Assembly: GCF_001641265.1 (NCBI RefSeq)
Contig: NW_020167544.1
Span: forward strand, 310,001-374,000
DNA from: Pseudogymnoascus destructans
Taxonomy: Eukaryota > Ascomycota > Leotiomycetes > Thelebolales > Thelebolaceae
Length of the DNA: 64,000 nucleotides
Reading direction: 5' to 3'
Part shown: in pieces, positions 1 through 12,162 of the stretch
Layout: each line of letters starts with the position of its first letter
How positions within the stretch are numbered: position 1 is the first letter of the stretch
Position numbers and translations under genes: made by a program
The notes under the pieces: model-generated
Databases searched by the model: none
The model's input: only the letters and a program-made list of their open reading frames with translations
Told to the model about the DNA's origin: nothing

Positions 1-42
1 TATTTGATCAAATAGTTTGAAGCTCCTCAATATATATACAAA

Positions 43-1640
43 CTATGGTAAATACAAGGGCCATCTCCAAACTCTCTTCAATGGTGTAAGCTTTAAGGAC
101 ATAAGCTGCCATTGTTCTGCGTTTGTAAACGCGCCGGAGCCGCCAACCGTCGCCGTAGCGCAGTCCAGGAGATCAACAACTATGTCTCCAGAAGAAAACT
201 GCGACCCTGTGACGCTGAAGCTGTCGCTGGTGCCCGCGGCACCGACATTTGACACCACCGCCACGACGGGTCCACGCTGCAGGGCCATGTATTCGTTTGA
301 AGTGCCAAGGACTGCTACATTAGACGAGAAATAGGTAGCCTTATCAGTAACATTCGAGGCTTCTTGATCTCGTGTAGTTGTGCAATGTACTTGTACAGTG
401 TCGTGTCAGTGTTGTAACCGCTAGTCCAGAGCGTTTCGAGGTTGTTTGGGTCAACTGCACTGGTGAATCGCTGCTCAAAGCCGTAGTAGACCATCGGAAT
501 TCCAGAAGTGAACATCAGGAATGTCACTGCGTTTTTGTCTCTGACCTCATCGTCGCTGGACTGGCTTGCAATGCGCGGCTGGTCGTGGTTATTGAGGAAG
601 TTCGTCAGGACATTAACGTTGGAGAAGGATGATGCTTCAGTGCTAATCATTGCTGCGAGACCATCGAAGCTTCCGCCCATAAAGGATCTGATGAGATCGT
701 ACTAGAGCGGGTAATTGATTGCGCTATTGAGTGGGCCTTGATATCCCGGGACGTATGCGGGGTCCCCATCCAAGGCCTCTCCTGTCACAAAGACACCAAC
801 GGCCTCCTGGAACTGAGTAAGGTATTCTTTTGGTACGTGCTTGACTGTATCAAGACGGATGCCGTCGATGCTATAGTTGCTGACAAGGTCAATGACACTA
901 TCAACTAGAGCTCCGAAGATGGATGCGTCTTCGGAATTGACATCAGGTAGGCGTAGTCACAACCCAGCAATTCTTGATGGACGATTGGCTCGTGTAGTCA
1001 ATCGTACAAGGTGGATGGAACGCTGACGCGGCATTGAACGGCGAAGGGTATGCACTGTAGTCTACAGAGCCTGACTCCTGATTTGCTCCGAAGTGATTGA
1101 TTACAACGTCGACCATCAGTGACATGCCGCGGCCCATCGAGAGCATTCCAAGGCTCTTAAGGTCATCTGTAGTGCCGAAGTGGTCCCTGAGCGTGTAATG
1201 ATTATCAGCCCAATCCATCTTGAACGTTAGAATAACTTCGTGGATAGAGAGTGCGGGTTAGAAGTAGAACGCACATCCATGATACGCATAGCCGGCAGGA
1301 GTACTCCCGTCGATGTTATGAACGCTAATACAGTGTTAGTCAACTGCTATTTGGGCGGATACAAGAGACGTTACACTGGAGAAATCCAAACTGCCTCAAA
1401 CCCCATTCCTTGGATGTAATCAAGCTTATTCTCTAGCCCCTTCCACGTACCACCGCAGTAGTCAGTGATCCCACAACTTGGGGAAGAGCCATCGGTCGTT
1501 GCAAATCGGTCAGTCAGGACCTGGTAAATGTATAGTTCACGCCATTCTGCGGCGGTCTTTGCGGCTGCGATGGGGAGGAAGGAGATGGCCGCGAGGAGCA
1601 GGCTCGCCGGTTGGGTTGCCGGAAACAAATTTGAATGCAT
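43..1640 (-). pseudogene. Secreted alpha-amylase (GH13), decayed
   Basis: This is a relic of an extracellular GH13 alpha-amylase, an enzyme that cleaves alpha-1,4 glucan bonds of starch. It starts with ATG at 1640 and a hydrophobic signal peptide. The exon reads to ...EAVWISPV, followed by a GT intron donor. Family blocks follow in order: a NIDG..GYAYHG block, TLRDHFGTTDDLK, VDVVINHFG, GIRLDTVKHV (nucleophile Asp), VTGEALDGDP (acid/base Glu), FLNNHDQPR (third Asp) and a C-terminal YMALQRGPVVAVVSN block. The catalytic residues survive, but the frame does not. There is a frameshift near 948-955 (after NCWV), an in-frame TAG at 702-704 where the family has a residue before YDLIRSFMGG, and another frameshift near 355-360. 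The C-terminus degenerates after 100. Seen: motifs and lesions. Inferred: a non-functional gene. The neighbouring SDR is also dead, so decay is regional. Confidence 0.85.
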
Positions 1641-2157
1641 GTCGATAATTATTTGATCTCAAGCACGGCGTACAGAATGAAGAGACACGGAAAGTGGTCG
1701 CCATCGGCCTCATTTATAGATATCCAAACCACCCCCAGCGACAGGGAAAGTCAATCACGATCTACATAGGTTCAAGGTGAGAAATGTGCACAATGTGAAA
1801 GGGGCAACATACTGCGGAGATTTATGCGGGTTAGCCCCGGATTAAGTGGATGTGCGGGGAAATAATCTGTAACATGGTGGTCCAACTTGTGACCGGCCAT
1901 TCTCTCATGGCATTAAATCTGATTGACACAGTCGTCACCGGGCCGTTCTTTGACCCTGACCACATTCACAAGCTAGAGACTATACAAGAAACAAATAAAA
2001 AAGATAGTACAATATCTTCCTGTTTTATATTTCGCCGTTTATTAGTATTTTTAAAGCTAGTGCAGAATGACGTATATGTAAATAGTTCTCATTGAGTGGA
2101 GTGTGTCCAGAATGAAGGCTGTCTGTGTAATTATATATCCAGGCACAAGACAAGCCC

Positions 2158-3326
2158 TCAGCATGTGAAATCAACGCAATTCACCACAAAATCTTCCTCA
2201 AAGTACCTCCAAGACGGCTCTAATATCCAACCCCCTACCAAGCAGTATGCCCCCCATCGATCCTCAAATTCCCTCCTGTCATCCACCCACTGCAGCTCGC
2301 CATAAGAAACACCCCCCTCTCCGCCCAAATCACCCGGCTTCCCCAACCTCCCAAGCATGTTCTTCCCCGCCCACCCATCTCTCCGCTCCGGAATCTTCTC
2401 AAAAAGCTCCTCCACCATCTGCGTCACCACATAACCAGGGCTAATCGTATTAACCCTGATCCCCTCCTTCCCCAACTCTGCCGCCAAACTACGCCCCAGC
2501 TGTTGCACCCCAGCCTTCGACGCATTGTATGCCGCGCAGGGTAACCCACGGTTCGCGATCGTTTCACTCATCGAGGCGATCAGAGCGATCGAACCCGGCG
2601 TGCCGTGTGTCAGCATGGCGCGCGCGACGGCCTACGCGGAGCACATCACGCCGGTGATGTTCACAGCCAGGACGCGGTTACATGTCTCGGCGGAGTAGGT
2701 CATCGCGGGCGCTTAGTGCTGGATCCTGGCTGCGGCGATGAGGCCATGGCTCCCGGAGTGTGTCTGGGCGATGCTGGCGACGAGAGTGTCCAGCGCGGGG
2801 ATGTCGAGAACGTCGATGGGGTGATAGGTCGGTGTTCCCTTGGGGAGGGAGGCGGCCAGACGGTCGAACTCAGGGCTGGGGCCGGGGAGGAGGTCGAGCG
2901 CATGAACTGGGGTATGTTAGTTGAGTTTGTGGCGTGCCGGGAGGGAGGGGAGACTCACCGATGGCTCCACACTCGATGAGCGACTCTGACATGGTGAGGC
3001 CGATGCCACAGGCTGCTCTGGTGACAATGATGATTTTTCCTGCGAGGCTGAAGAGGTCTGGGACGCTGCTCTCTTGGCCTGCTTGGGCTTAGGCTTCGTC
3101 TTGGACTTGGGCTTTGGCTTGGACTTTCGCTGCCGGGGCCTCGGGGGTGATTGCTGAGGATGAGGTCTTTGAGATCGACGATTCTCTGGTCGTGGTTTGT
3201 CCGGTGGGGGTTTCTGTGACCTTTGAGGCTGTGGCTGCTGGTTTGGAGGCATCCTCGGTTTGGGATTCGTAGGTGGGTAGGTTCTTGGGCCTTGAGGTCT
3301 GGGGTTTTAACTGCTGGATCCATCAT
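2158..3326 (-). pseudogene. Short-chain dehydrogenase (sorbose-reductase type), decayed
   Basis: This is a relic of an NAD(P)-dependent short-chain dehydrogenase/reductase of the fungal sorbose reductase (Sou1-like) type. The ATG is at 3326 (MMDPAVKTPDLKAQEPT). The low-complexity N-terminal part changes frame at least twice before LFSLAGKIIIVTRAACGIGL, where the glycine motif TGxxxGIG has become TRAACGIG. An intron of about 50 nt (gtgagt...cag) lies near 2907-2955. Then come VLAVNITGVM, the catalytic Ser block ALIASMS, the YNASK motif (Tyr and Lys) and RVNTISPGYV. Two in-frame stops interrupt it: TAA at 2713-2715 (IQH*APA) and TAG at 2632-2634 (CSA*AVA). The C-terminal GDLGG... tail loses frame. 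The stop at 2632 fits a CAG to TAG change. Family assignment is firm at the SDR level; the exact substrate is not readable. Confidence 0.82.
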
Positions 3327-6106
3327 GGCTAGCAGTGATTGATTTGCCTGAGTGATTGTTTGGGGTGAGTAGGTGATGGACTGGTTGATGGAAGGTGTGT
3401 GTGGTAGCAATCTACAGGTAGATTGTTGATGGTGGAGGAGGAAGAAACGAAGGGTAGGTTTCGTCTTGGAAGATGGTTTTGTACTGGGTGATATGAGGAA
3501 AGAAATCCACTTGAATTTGCAGGGCAGGTAGGTATTCACTCTTTTTGGAGTAGGTATTAGATGGAAGCGCTTGTTCTTGGGATGATACTGACCAAGTCGG
3601 ATTCATTCCTCCTGACATCAAGTCAGAATTCACCAAAAGCCAGAAGTGGAGGTATAACGAACCCCTTGATTCAATTGAAGTTTGCGAGTGTGGTTCAGCA
3701 CCACTTTACAAGATACTGATTCTTAACACCATGGTCTGAATCCACCTTATGGAGAGTAACAATCAAGGTCATCACGACCTCACCGTCAACACCGCCACAC
3801 AGGTAAATTCTGGCATCCATAACCTTCTGGTAGTATCACTACTCCACAAGTCCTCCGGGGAGTATACTCAGGCTATACCAGACGCAAAGAATGGATAACT
3901 TGGGCCACCTATCTTAGAGTGGCTCCTGCGAGAAAAGGAGCAAAAAGTGAGAGGAAAAGTTTGCGAAAAAGGTGACAGCAGCATGGTGCAATCTCGTGCC
4001 ATGTAGGATTCCCAAGATCTGTGGCAAGGGCATACAAGCATTATCTGCATCATGTATCTGCTGACCGCGACACAGTTCTACCTGTGGCCTTTGTGGTCAT
4101 TGTAGCCATTGTACCAGATCTGCAGCTTGGCAGGCGGCTGGGATTACAGGGGGAAATGAAATCTCTATATCCCGAGTATGACAGCTCTCCCTGCAGAAAA
4201 TTTCTGTCGCCTGGGACGACCTGCCCTGTGACAGAATGATAGGGAGACAGGCAAATATGACACCGTCGCAAGGGAGGGGACCGAAGAATGGGGAAATAAA
4301 CGGGGGGAAGCATCGATTGGGAGAGGAGAATTTGACAGATGGGGGAATTTAGGGAAAGCCTCGTTCCCGCGCCATTTCCTAAAATTCCTCATCACATTTT
4401 TCTCTAGTTTGCAGCCTTTTTTCTTCTCCCTTTTCTCAATCACAGCGCTGTGTACCGCGACGCGAGTGTGGCCTACGTTGTGTAAGGAGACACCACGATC
4501 GATCTGTCAGCCGCTGTATGTCCTACGGGGATAACTGCATGATCAGGCAAGATTAGCTCTCTCTACCCTGTCTCTCTCTACCATGTCTGTGTTGCCCAAT
4601 TTGCACAATTCTCTCAGAGAACGGAAGATGGTGGGATGATCATGGATGGCTGGCAGTCATGATGATAGGGTCGATCTTGGTGTCGATGCCGATGTCGATG
4701 TCGATGTCGATGCCGAATAACCGTTTCGTTCGCGGTATCGGAACTTCCTCCGGATCCCCCATCCGAAAGTGTTTGCTATCTCAGTCATGGGAAATGTCAA
4801 TCGTCATCTACGCAAGCCCCTAGACGCCTCAATCGATCCGAAGAAAATGTACGAATGCTGGTGGCGTGCCGTGCATATGAAACATGCATATTCTATCGAA
4901 GGGTCCAACCAGAGATCCCATTTTCCTTCAAGTTCCCTTCGTGTCTCCTATCAATTCTCATATTGCACATCAATCCATCCATTCTTCATTTCCAATTGGC
5001 CGCTCACCTACCCGTGCCATCCACCTCTCCCGAGCGGCGTCGCCACCATCACCAGCATCGGAACGCCTAGGCACCTACACGGCCCTACACCGTCCTATAT
5101 TTACGTATATCCCTCCCCCAATCTCATCCTCCTATCCCCCCTTAACAACACCGCTGTTGTCGCGGCCCGGCGAGCTACAGCAGCTTCCCGCCGCCACTGC
5201 CCGGGGAGGTCGGGAGCCCACCTGCCCGCCGCGCTAGAGCTCGCCTTGCGCCGCCCCTGACATGCCCATCCTGGCCCCATCCCAAAGCCCGTTCTGATTT
5301 CACCTCTGGAGCCCATTCCCCGGTTGCAAAAGACGCACGATTTGCTCATCTGTACACCCACCTGCCACCACTCAGCTCCATCACGCCGCCTGATGTACCG
5401 TTTACCTGCGTCCGCGTCCGGGACTGCCTCCGGGACCTAGCACACCATCCGATCCTCTGACTTCACCTTAGATCTGAGAAGCGACGCACTGCCGAGAATC
5501 CAGATCCTCCGGCACACGGCATACGTGCCTCGTCCCTTGGTTCCACACATCCGTATCACTCTCTTGTCCCCCGCCCGCGCCTCACGGGTCCCCCTTCCCA
5601 GACCGCCTGCAAACAAGCAAGCCCGGGTCCTGCGATAGGTAGGCGGATGCCTGCTACTCATGCAGCAAGGTAAGTCCAGTTACCGGGATACGGCAGGAGC
5701 AGGCGATAGACACCCTGGTAGCCTGCGTCCCGGAAAGGGAGGGGGGCGCGCCACTCAGTGCGCTGCCAGTTACCTACCCAGGTTGCGGGAACAGCCTAGT
5801 GAGTGAGATCGTCGCATCCGTTTCCTCGCACCGCGCCGTGGCATTCCTTGACGCACGCGCCCGTATTCCATTGTCTTGTGCCTTCTTGCGTCTTTGATTG
5901 TCGTCCGGATGGAAGACGAAGTGCCGGGGGGAGGTGTGAGGGAATATAAACTCTCACACTTCCCCCGTCTCTCACTGCATTTCTTCTGCATCCTCTGACC
6001 AGTGTCAACCCCCTTTCTCAAGCCACTCTCACCTACCACCCTACCCTACCCAAACGATACCACACCACCCCCCCTACCTTACTCATACCTCTAATAAACC
6101 GCCAAC
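3327..6106. other. Long intergenic region upstream of the RpiB-like gene
   Basis: No convincing gene was seen. The region includes a short GATGTC-type hexamer tract at about 4681-4715 and TCTC-rich simple sequence near 4556-4590. It becomes strongly pyrimidine-rich on the plus strand from about 4,980 to 6,106, as expected for a long fungal promoter and 5' leader. Open frames here lack conserved motifs and have atypical composition. Confidence 0.5.
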
Positions 6107-6740
6107 ATGGTCGTCAAAACAATCACACCCCCCGCCGCTCCCCTCCGCATTGTCCTCGGCGGCGACGAAGCAGGCTTCGCCTACAAAGCCGCCATCTTCC
6201 AAGACCTCGAGGACGACCCGCGCGTCTCCATCGTCACAGACGTCGGGCCCTACTCCGTCTCCGATACCACCGCCTACCCGCACTACGCCGTAGCAGCCGC
6301 TAGAAAGGTTCGTCTCGTGCCACCCCCTCATCCTGCACTCTCCCCTCATCCTGCACTCTCCCCTCATCCTCGCCTCCCAACCATCCACACCACAAATCCC
6401 GTTCTCCCTATCCTCCGCTAACCTCCCCCAGATCGCAGCAGGCGATGCAGACCGCGCCATCCTCATCTGCGGCACCGGCCTCGGCGTCGCCATCGCCGCC
6501 AACAAAGTCCCCGGCATCCGCGCCGTCACCGCCCACGACAGCTTCAGCGTCGAGCGCGCCGTGCTCTCCAACAACGCGCAGGTCCTGTGTATGGGGCAGC
6601 GCGTCATCGGCGTCGAGCTCGCGAGACGACTGGTCAGGGAGTGGGTGGGATATCGCTTTGATGGGAGGAGTAGGAGTGGCGAGAAGGTGGAGGTTATTTG
6701 TATGTATGAGAGGGAGGGGGCTTGGGGGGTTAAGGCATAG
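6107..6740 (+). CDS. RpiB/LacAB-family sugar-phosphate isomerase
   Basis: This is a ribose-5-phosphate isomerase B / galactose-6-phosphate isomerase family protein, a cytosolic aldose-ketose isomerase of pentose or tetrose phosphates. The predicted gene is join(6107..6307, 6432..6740), 169 residues, which is normal for the family. Exon 1 gives RIVLGGDEAGFAYK (substrate and base region). Exon 2 gives the hallmark ILICGTGLGVAIAANK with the active-site Cys at about residue 80 in CGTG, then TAHDSFSVERAVLSNNAQVLCMGQ. The intron (6308-6431) starts gttcgt and ends cccccag, and it carries three tandem copies of a 19-nt CCCTCATCCTGCACTCT-type unit. In fungi such proteins are often tied to pentose or erythritol use, but nothing nearby tells which. 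The codon third positions switch from C to G about two-thirds of the way along exon 2. Confidence 0.9.
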
Positions 6741-6939
6741 GGGGGGTATGGGAAGGGGGTGGGTGAGGTGGGGAGGGGGTGTGAGGTGGGGGGGGTTGGT
6801 GCCTGGGGTTGGGTTATATTTTGGTTTCCCCGTCGGGGAAGGAGCGATCGAGGGAGGGGTAGAGTGGGGGAAGAAGGGGAGAGATAGAAAGAGAAGGAAG
6901 GGAGGAAGGAGGTTCTTGTAACAAGTTTCTCAGAAGTGG

Positions 6940-7160
6940 TATGGAACTCCTCGGTGATATTTACGTGAGAATTTAGGTGTGGCGGTATGAGAATAAATGG
7001 GAGTGGCTGGCAATTGGAGGGGAAAGGACGACCTGCCCTGCGAAGAAATAACTTCATAGGGAAGGAACGATTGTCATGGGAAGAAATGACTGCACGAGAA
7101 AGAACCATTGCCAGTAGGAAGGAACGACAGTATAAGAAGGAACGATGGCCCAGTTGTAGT
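6940..7160. repeat. GGAAGGAACGA-type dispersed repeat patch
   Basis: Several imperfect copies of GGAAGGAACGA(C/T) with spacings of about 20-35 nt occur downstream of the RpiB-like gene (for example near 7060, 7117 and 7138). The same motif makes up the larger repeat field at about 52.98-54.3 kb, so this looks like a small outlier of one repeat family. No coding capacity is supported. Confidence 0.5.
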
Positions 7161-7680
7161 CGTTCTTTCCATCCCAGCCACTCTCACTCATTCGGATGCC
7201 TCCTAACTTCTCCGTCCTTAACTCCGGACGTGGATGCACTTCAAAATGAGTAGATGGACTTAAGATTTTTACCTCCCTCCTAACTCTCTTTCTCCAACCT
7301 GTTCAGACCTTATTTTCATCGCACTATACGAGCTCCCCGAGTTCCGAAAATTGCACTATACGCACCCTCTCTACTCGCCACCTCGAGGGGTACATCCCCA
7401 TGGGATTAACGTAAAAGTATTCACACCAAAGGAGTGGACGGACCAGATTGGAGACATTCATGGCACTTCACTTGTGTGATCTAGATTACCTACGAGGATA
7501 TATAGAACTGAATTGTAGATAGGGTGATAAACCTCGGGAAAATCGAGTGGACGTCGTTGGTGTCTGCAGTCCTGCAATCCCGAAAAGTGAAGCTATTAAT
7601 AATCCTTTCATGAGGGTCATACGCTTTTAAGATAGATACCACCGAAAAAACTCCGAGTCACAGTGATAAAAAGATAATCG
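7161..7680. other. Intergenic stretch before the decayed pogo element
   Basis: No gene, RNA or clear repeat was recognised between the GGAAGGAACGA patch and the left inverted repeat of the transposon at 7681. Confidence 0.4.
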
Positions 7681-9544
7681 TCGGAACCGACCCTATTTCA
7701 TAGGGTCGGGGTAAGCAAAGAGCGTACACGGAAGCAAACGGCGTTCGCAATTGAACAACTACTCGTAATTCTCATATCCATGCCACTCAAATTCGTGCTC
7801 GCTCCCACTCCCACTCCACTCTCACTTTCGCTCTCTTCCTGAATTGGATCCGGAATTGGGTCTTGGTCCTCTATAGAAATTGGATTGCCAGCTTTTTGAC
7901 AGGCTTTTACCCTCTTCTTCCGGAGGCGCTCTTGCTTCCGGGCTTCAACTCCTGCCCTATAGAGCTGCTTGCGGCCTGGTTAGTAGCCTCTTTCTCTGCT
8001 GCTCGCTCTGCCTTTTTAGCCTGTTAAGCTCGGGCATCCTCTACAGTAAGATCTCCTCCAATTTGTAGGCGTACGCAGCTACTACGCCCCCTATTTTTAT
8101 AGTCGTTAACCTGCCGTTGTAGAATTGAGACGTTAATCTCTTGAAGTTGTCCGTGGGCTAATACTATTTCTATGCCAATAACCCAATTATTATAACGCTG
8201 TCGAGAGGGGCTACTAAGTAGAACTGGAAGCGTCGCTTTCCAATGCTGTAGTTGCTCCTCGAAATCTTGAAAAGAGGCTGGTATAATAGATGGTAAAGTA
8301 GGAGCTGGCTTTGAGTATTTCTGTAGCTTCGTGAGTGCATTCTCATAATTAATAGGCCATACTCCTGCCTTTTAAAATGCGTGAACAATAGTAAGCTCTT
8401 TAAAAGTCTTCTCTGGTATCGTAGAGAGATCTCTCATAAACGAGTGTATATTATACTCAAGATCAAGGTTCCGTATTGCAGAATGGACTGCTTCGCGCTG
8501 CCAATGCTTATAAGGCTGAAAAATCCCAACATCTAATGGCTATAGAATATGGGTAAGATGCGAAGGGAAGGCGTAGGTGATAATATTATGCTCTGCTGCA
8601 TATATCGTGAACTCTGGCGTTCGGTGACTACTATGAGAGTCTAATAGTAGTAGCTTAACGTCGGAAGTAGGAGTGCTATGCGTGTGAAAATGAAGTGATC
8701 AAGCCACACATAGCAAATTGGTCGTTCGTATATCCTGATTCTGATAATAGAATCCGTTCCGTGCCAATAAGACTTGGATGGTACCATGAGTTCATGTGGA
8801 CTTTTTGCCCTGAATAATGAGTATGGGTGGAGTAACTCTTCCGCTTGCAGACACAGCTTCGATTACCGCAATTAAAGCTCGATTCTCAGGACTTCCTATA
8901 TATAGCTCTGTAACTCTGTGCAGAACTATTACTTTTTTGCCTCCTAGAATTCCAACTTGAAAGCCAGTCTCGTCCATGTTCCATATAGAATCCACTCCTA
9001 TATTCCGAGTTGTAATAAAATCGTTATAATTACGAAACCACTTTTGAAGAACGCTCTCATCTTGAGCTTGAACACGCTGTAGAGCAATAGGCTTCTTTGA
9101 AAATTAGGAAGGTCATTCTTAATGAATTTCATAAGCCAACTATATGAAGGCGGTGGTTTTGGCCGTCGAATATGGCAAACGGTAGCAAATGTCATCTGCC
9201 TCGTAGCTCCAAGCCCTTGATTATATTGCGTAGTTATCCACTCTTTAAGGGCCTTCGTTTAAGCAATTGTAAGGAGCTTACTATGAGGAATTGATGATTG
9301 AAGCGTTTTTGATACTTTGAAAATCCGGCTTGCGGCGGCAACGGATTCAGATGGGTTTGCCGCAAGCCATTCACGAGCATCGGATAGAATAGGGTCTTCC
9401 ATTTCAATTACATAGTTGTAGGATATAAATTAAAAGTTATACATATGTTGAGGCTATGGATGGGGATACTATACGAAGTGGCGGTGAGCGCAGCGGCGAA
9501 TGCTCTTTACTTACCCCGACCCTATGCAATAGGGTCGGTTCCGA
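7681..9544 (-). mobile_element. Degenerate pogo/Fot1-type DNA transposon
   Basis: The element is bounded by terminal inverted repeats at 7681-7723 and 9502-9544. These start TCGGAACCGACCCTAT and match through ...GGGTCGGGGTAAG.AAAGAGC with two mismatches. Each TIR also contains a small internal palindrome (GACCCTAT..ATAGGGTC). The interior, on the minus strand, codes for a broken pogo-family transposase. Exact target duplications were not resolved; the TA usual for pogo elements is not directly adjacent. Length is about 1.86 kb, typical for the group. Confidence 0.85.
7750..9402 (-). pseudogene. Pogo/Fot1 transposase, inactivated
   Basis: A DDE-type cut-and-paste transposase related to the CENP-B/pogo group. 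Translation starts at ATG 9402 (MEDPILSDAREWLAANPSE, an HTH-psq-like N-terminus). Recognisable blocks are WNMDETGFQVGILGG (first Asp), LLLDSHSSHRTPEF (second Asp), AFPSHLTHILxPLDVG (third Asp) and AFxKAGVWPINYENAL. The frame is broken by a stop in the N-terminal domain (LLTIA*TK), a frameshift near 9095-9105, a TGA after QGKKST near 8790, TAG replacing Gln in ILxPLDVG near 8540, and TAA after VHAF near 8373. Stops at former Gln codons are C-to-T changes on the coding strand, as expected from RIP. It is clearly dead. Confidence 0.85.
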
Positions 9545-9852
9545 TTAAGTATCGGAGTAGAGATAAAAAGACGGCGACTATAAAGGCTTCAAAGGCAGAA
9601 ACAAGCCGCCCAACCCCCCCTTTTTGTTTCCACTCCCCCTGTCCACATGCAGACCCATTGTTTCTAAATTCTCTTTTCTTTCCGCGTTCCCCAAGAATTA
9701 TCAGACGGAAAAATATGAAACACAACGCCGATATACTCCCGCTGAACCCAAAACCCACCCCAGCGCCCGGCTGTTAACCCAAAAAACGCCCGCCAGAATA
9801 TATATAATAAAACCCATCCCATTCTAATATCACCTGTATTCCAACCAAACCC

Positions 9853-10984
9853 TCACATCACCACCATCATCACCCCCACCATCACCGCAACAACCACACC
9901 CCCAAACCCTCGGGGTGAGGCCGCCGCGCCCGTCAACGCCATAGGCACCGTCTCATTAACCCACCCCTTCCCACACACCCCATTAACCACCCGCGCCCCC
10001 TCCGCATACACCCGCGCCACCGGACTCGTCCTATTCGCCGCCGCCGCCCCAAACACCCCCACCACATCCCTCAAACACTGATTACACGTCATGCTCGTGG
10101 TAGCCGGTAACTGATTCCCCACCCCCAGGTAATACACATACGCGTCCTCATCAGACGTAGAATTTGTGATCGCGTCGGCGAAACAGTAGGATCCGGTTGA
10201 GGATTTTAAGCAGGTTGCGGTCCGCAGGGAGGGGTAGGCGAGGAGCCCGGTTAGGGCCATGGTGGCGGTGGGGTTGGAGCCGGAGAGGTCGAGGCGGCAG
10301 GTGCTGTTTAGGGAGGAGGCGAGGGAGGAGAGGTAGGGTGCGCATGATGCAGGGGCGGCGCAGGAGTGGTCGAGGAAGGCGGTGGTGAGGAAGGGGGAGC
10401 GGAGCGTTTGGAAGAAGGCTTGGGAGGACTTTATGACACTTGTTAGCTTGTTATCCTTGCTTGATGTTGGGGGGGGGGCGGCGGAAAAGTACCTCGAGAA
10501 GAAGGGAGACGGCGTAGCAGGCTTGGAATTCGGGGTTGGCGAGGAAACTGGCGATGAAGACGGCACATTCTTCTGATGCGAAGTTGGCGCCGATGTTGCT
10601 GTCGAATGGCTTTGGGAGTTCTACAGCTGTGTTTGTTGGCGTGGCGGTTGCTACGCTGGGCGTACCGGAGATGGTGCTGGAGCTCTTGGAGGGTGCAGAA
10701 GTCGCGGTGGATTCATCCTTATCCTTCTCATCCTCCTTCCGTAGTTCGAGGTCAACATACCCCCTTTTCAGGAGGTCACCGGAGTAGGAAGCCAAATCCC
10801 AGTCAGCAGGCGGGACAAGCGTATCCGGTATCGTCGGCGGCCTCGCCGCAAGCGCGAGCGTGAATGTTAAGCACACCGTGAGCAAGACCAGGGAGGTGAG
10901 AGAGCGCAGGAGGTAGGCGTGCCGCCTGCGTGGGGGAAGGAGGGATGGCGAGGGCATGCTTAGGAGCGCAGGGCGCGTGGGCAT
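9853..10984 (-). CDS. GPI-anchored cell-surface protein (DUF7729-like)
   Basis: Predicted gene join(10984..10493, 10428..9853) on the minus strand, 355 residues. The intron is 64 nt with a GTAC donor and a TAAAG acceptor. After a basic N-terminus comes a signal-anchor-like hydrophobic stretch (SLTSLVLLTVCLTFTLALAA, about residues 28-47). Then there is a Ser/Thr-rich stalk, then a cysteine-rich domain with a PFDSNIGANF start. That domain has conserved-looking Cys spacing (SEECAVF, FQACYAV, DHSCAAPASCAPY, CRLD, CLKSS, SYCFAD, MTCNQC, GVCGKGW) and N-glycosylation sequons (NSTC, NSTS, NRTS, NETV). The last 20 residues are hydrophobic (GGVVVAVMVGVMMVVM), as in a GPI signal. This layout fits a family of fungal extracellular proteins I know only as DUF7729. 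The function is unknown; the wall or plasma membrane surface is the likely site. Confidence 0.8.
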
Positions 10985-12162
10985 GTCGTGGTCCGCCTAT
11001 GGTTTTGGAGAGGGCATCTGGGTGCGGTGCACGACACGGTGCCGTGGGTGAGATGCGCGAGTACGGTGTCGTCTTCCTCTGTGGCAGAGAGGAAGAGATG
11101 TGTTTTGTGGCCGTGAGGCCGGACTGAGCCTGAGCTTATCAGGAGCTCCGGATAGCTTTTTCGGGTTTCTTTTGTTTCGAGGTGGTGTTTGGGTCGACGA
11201 TTCGTGGTCTGGAACAAGTGATCGTCGCGAAATGTCTTGGAACGAGTGTTTGCGCGAAACGCGGCGTGGGGGGGGTTCGAAACGAACAGGTAATCTACTC
11301 CGTAAGACTAGGATAGATACGACGTTTTCAAACGAGTGACGATAGTTAAAGAGAGTATAGAGGCCAAAGGCTGTGGCGAGGGACGAAATCCCCCTCACCC
11401 ATCGCCAAACAAATATATTGATTAACGGAGCTCAAGTGGGCCTGTCCACGTCCCCCCTAGCCCCATCTGCACCGCACGGCTCAACGTCAGACACCACCCA
11501 AACCGCGAGGCACCCTCGGCCCCTGATGCAGTGGCGGTCCCGCATGGACTGATGAAGCCTTCTCAAGGTGAGCTGACCACTTCCTCATCTGCACACGCTG
11601 ATGCTGACATGATGTTGTGATGTTGTGATGTTGTGATGTTGTGATGTTGTGTTGTTGTGTTGTTGTGTTGTTGTGTTGTTGTGTTGATGTGTTTAGGGCG
11701 GAGAAGCACCACCGCGGTGGTGTGCAGATAAGGAAATTACACACGACGCCGACCGCTCGAGGCTGCATCACAGCGTCGTCTGGACTGTGGACCCCTGGCG
11801 GTCAGGGCGGACGCTATTGCCACTAGTGGTGCCGAGGCCATGGCTTAAGGATAAGAATAGTGTACTATCGATTTTATGAAAGGGGAAGGAGAGATGACAT
11901 TATTGGGAGCGGCGAAAGACTCGGCGGCTGCGTTTGTGTGGATGATTGGTCAGATGCGTTTATGTTTTTGTCTTTTTATTTATAGACTTACCTTGTCCTT
12001 GGTGTCCTCATCTGTTGCGTATCACGTCAAATATCATGTTCATCCAACACGCAGGAGCTGCATTAAGTGTATTCCTCTAGGACGGTGTCCTTGTCAGCGT
12101 GGCAATCTGTCTATTTAATTGACCATATTCTTAACGTAACGCAACGCTCTCTAAATATTAAA
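10985..12162. other. Intergenic region with an 8-nt microsatellite
   Basis: No gene is supported. At about 11610-11689 there is a tandem tract of TTGTGATG units followed by TTGTGTTG units. The remainder is unremarkable sequence upstream of the GPI-protein gene and downstream of the NLR relic. Confidence 0.5.

Noticed and set aside
4769..5260. 163-codon open frame upstream of the RpiB-like gene
   Set aside because: Low-complexity, pyrimidine-rich translation with no motif. It lies in the probable promoter and leader.
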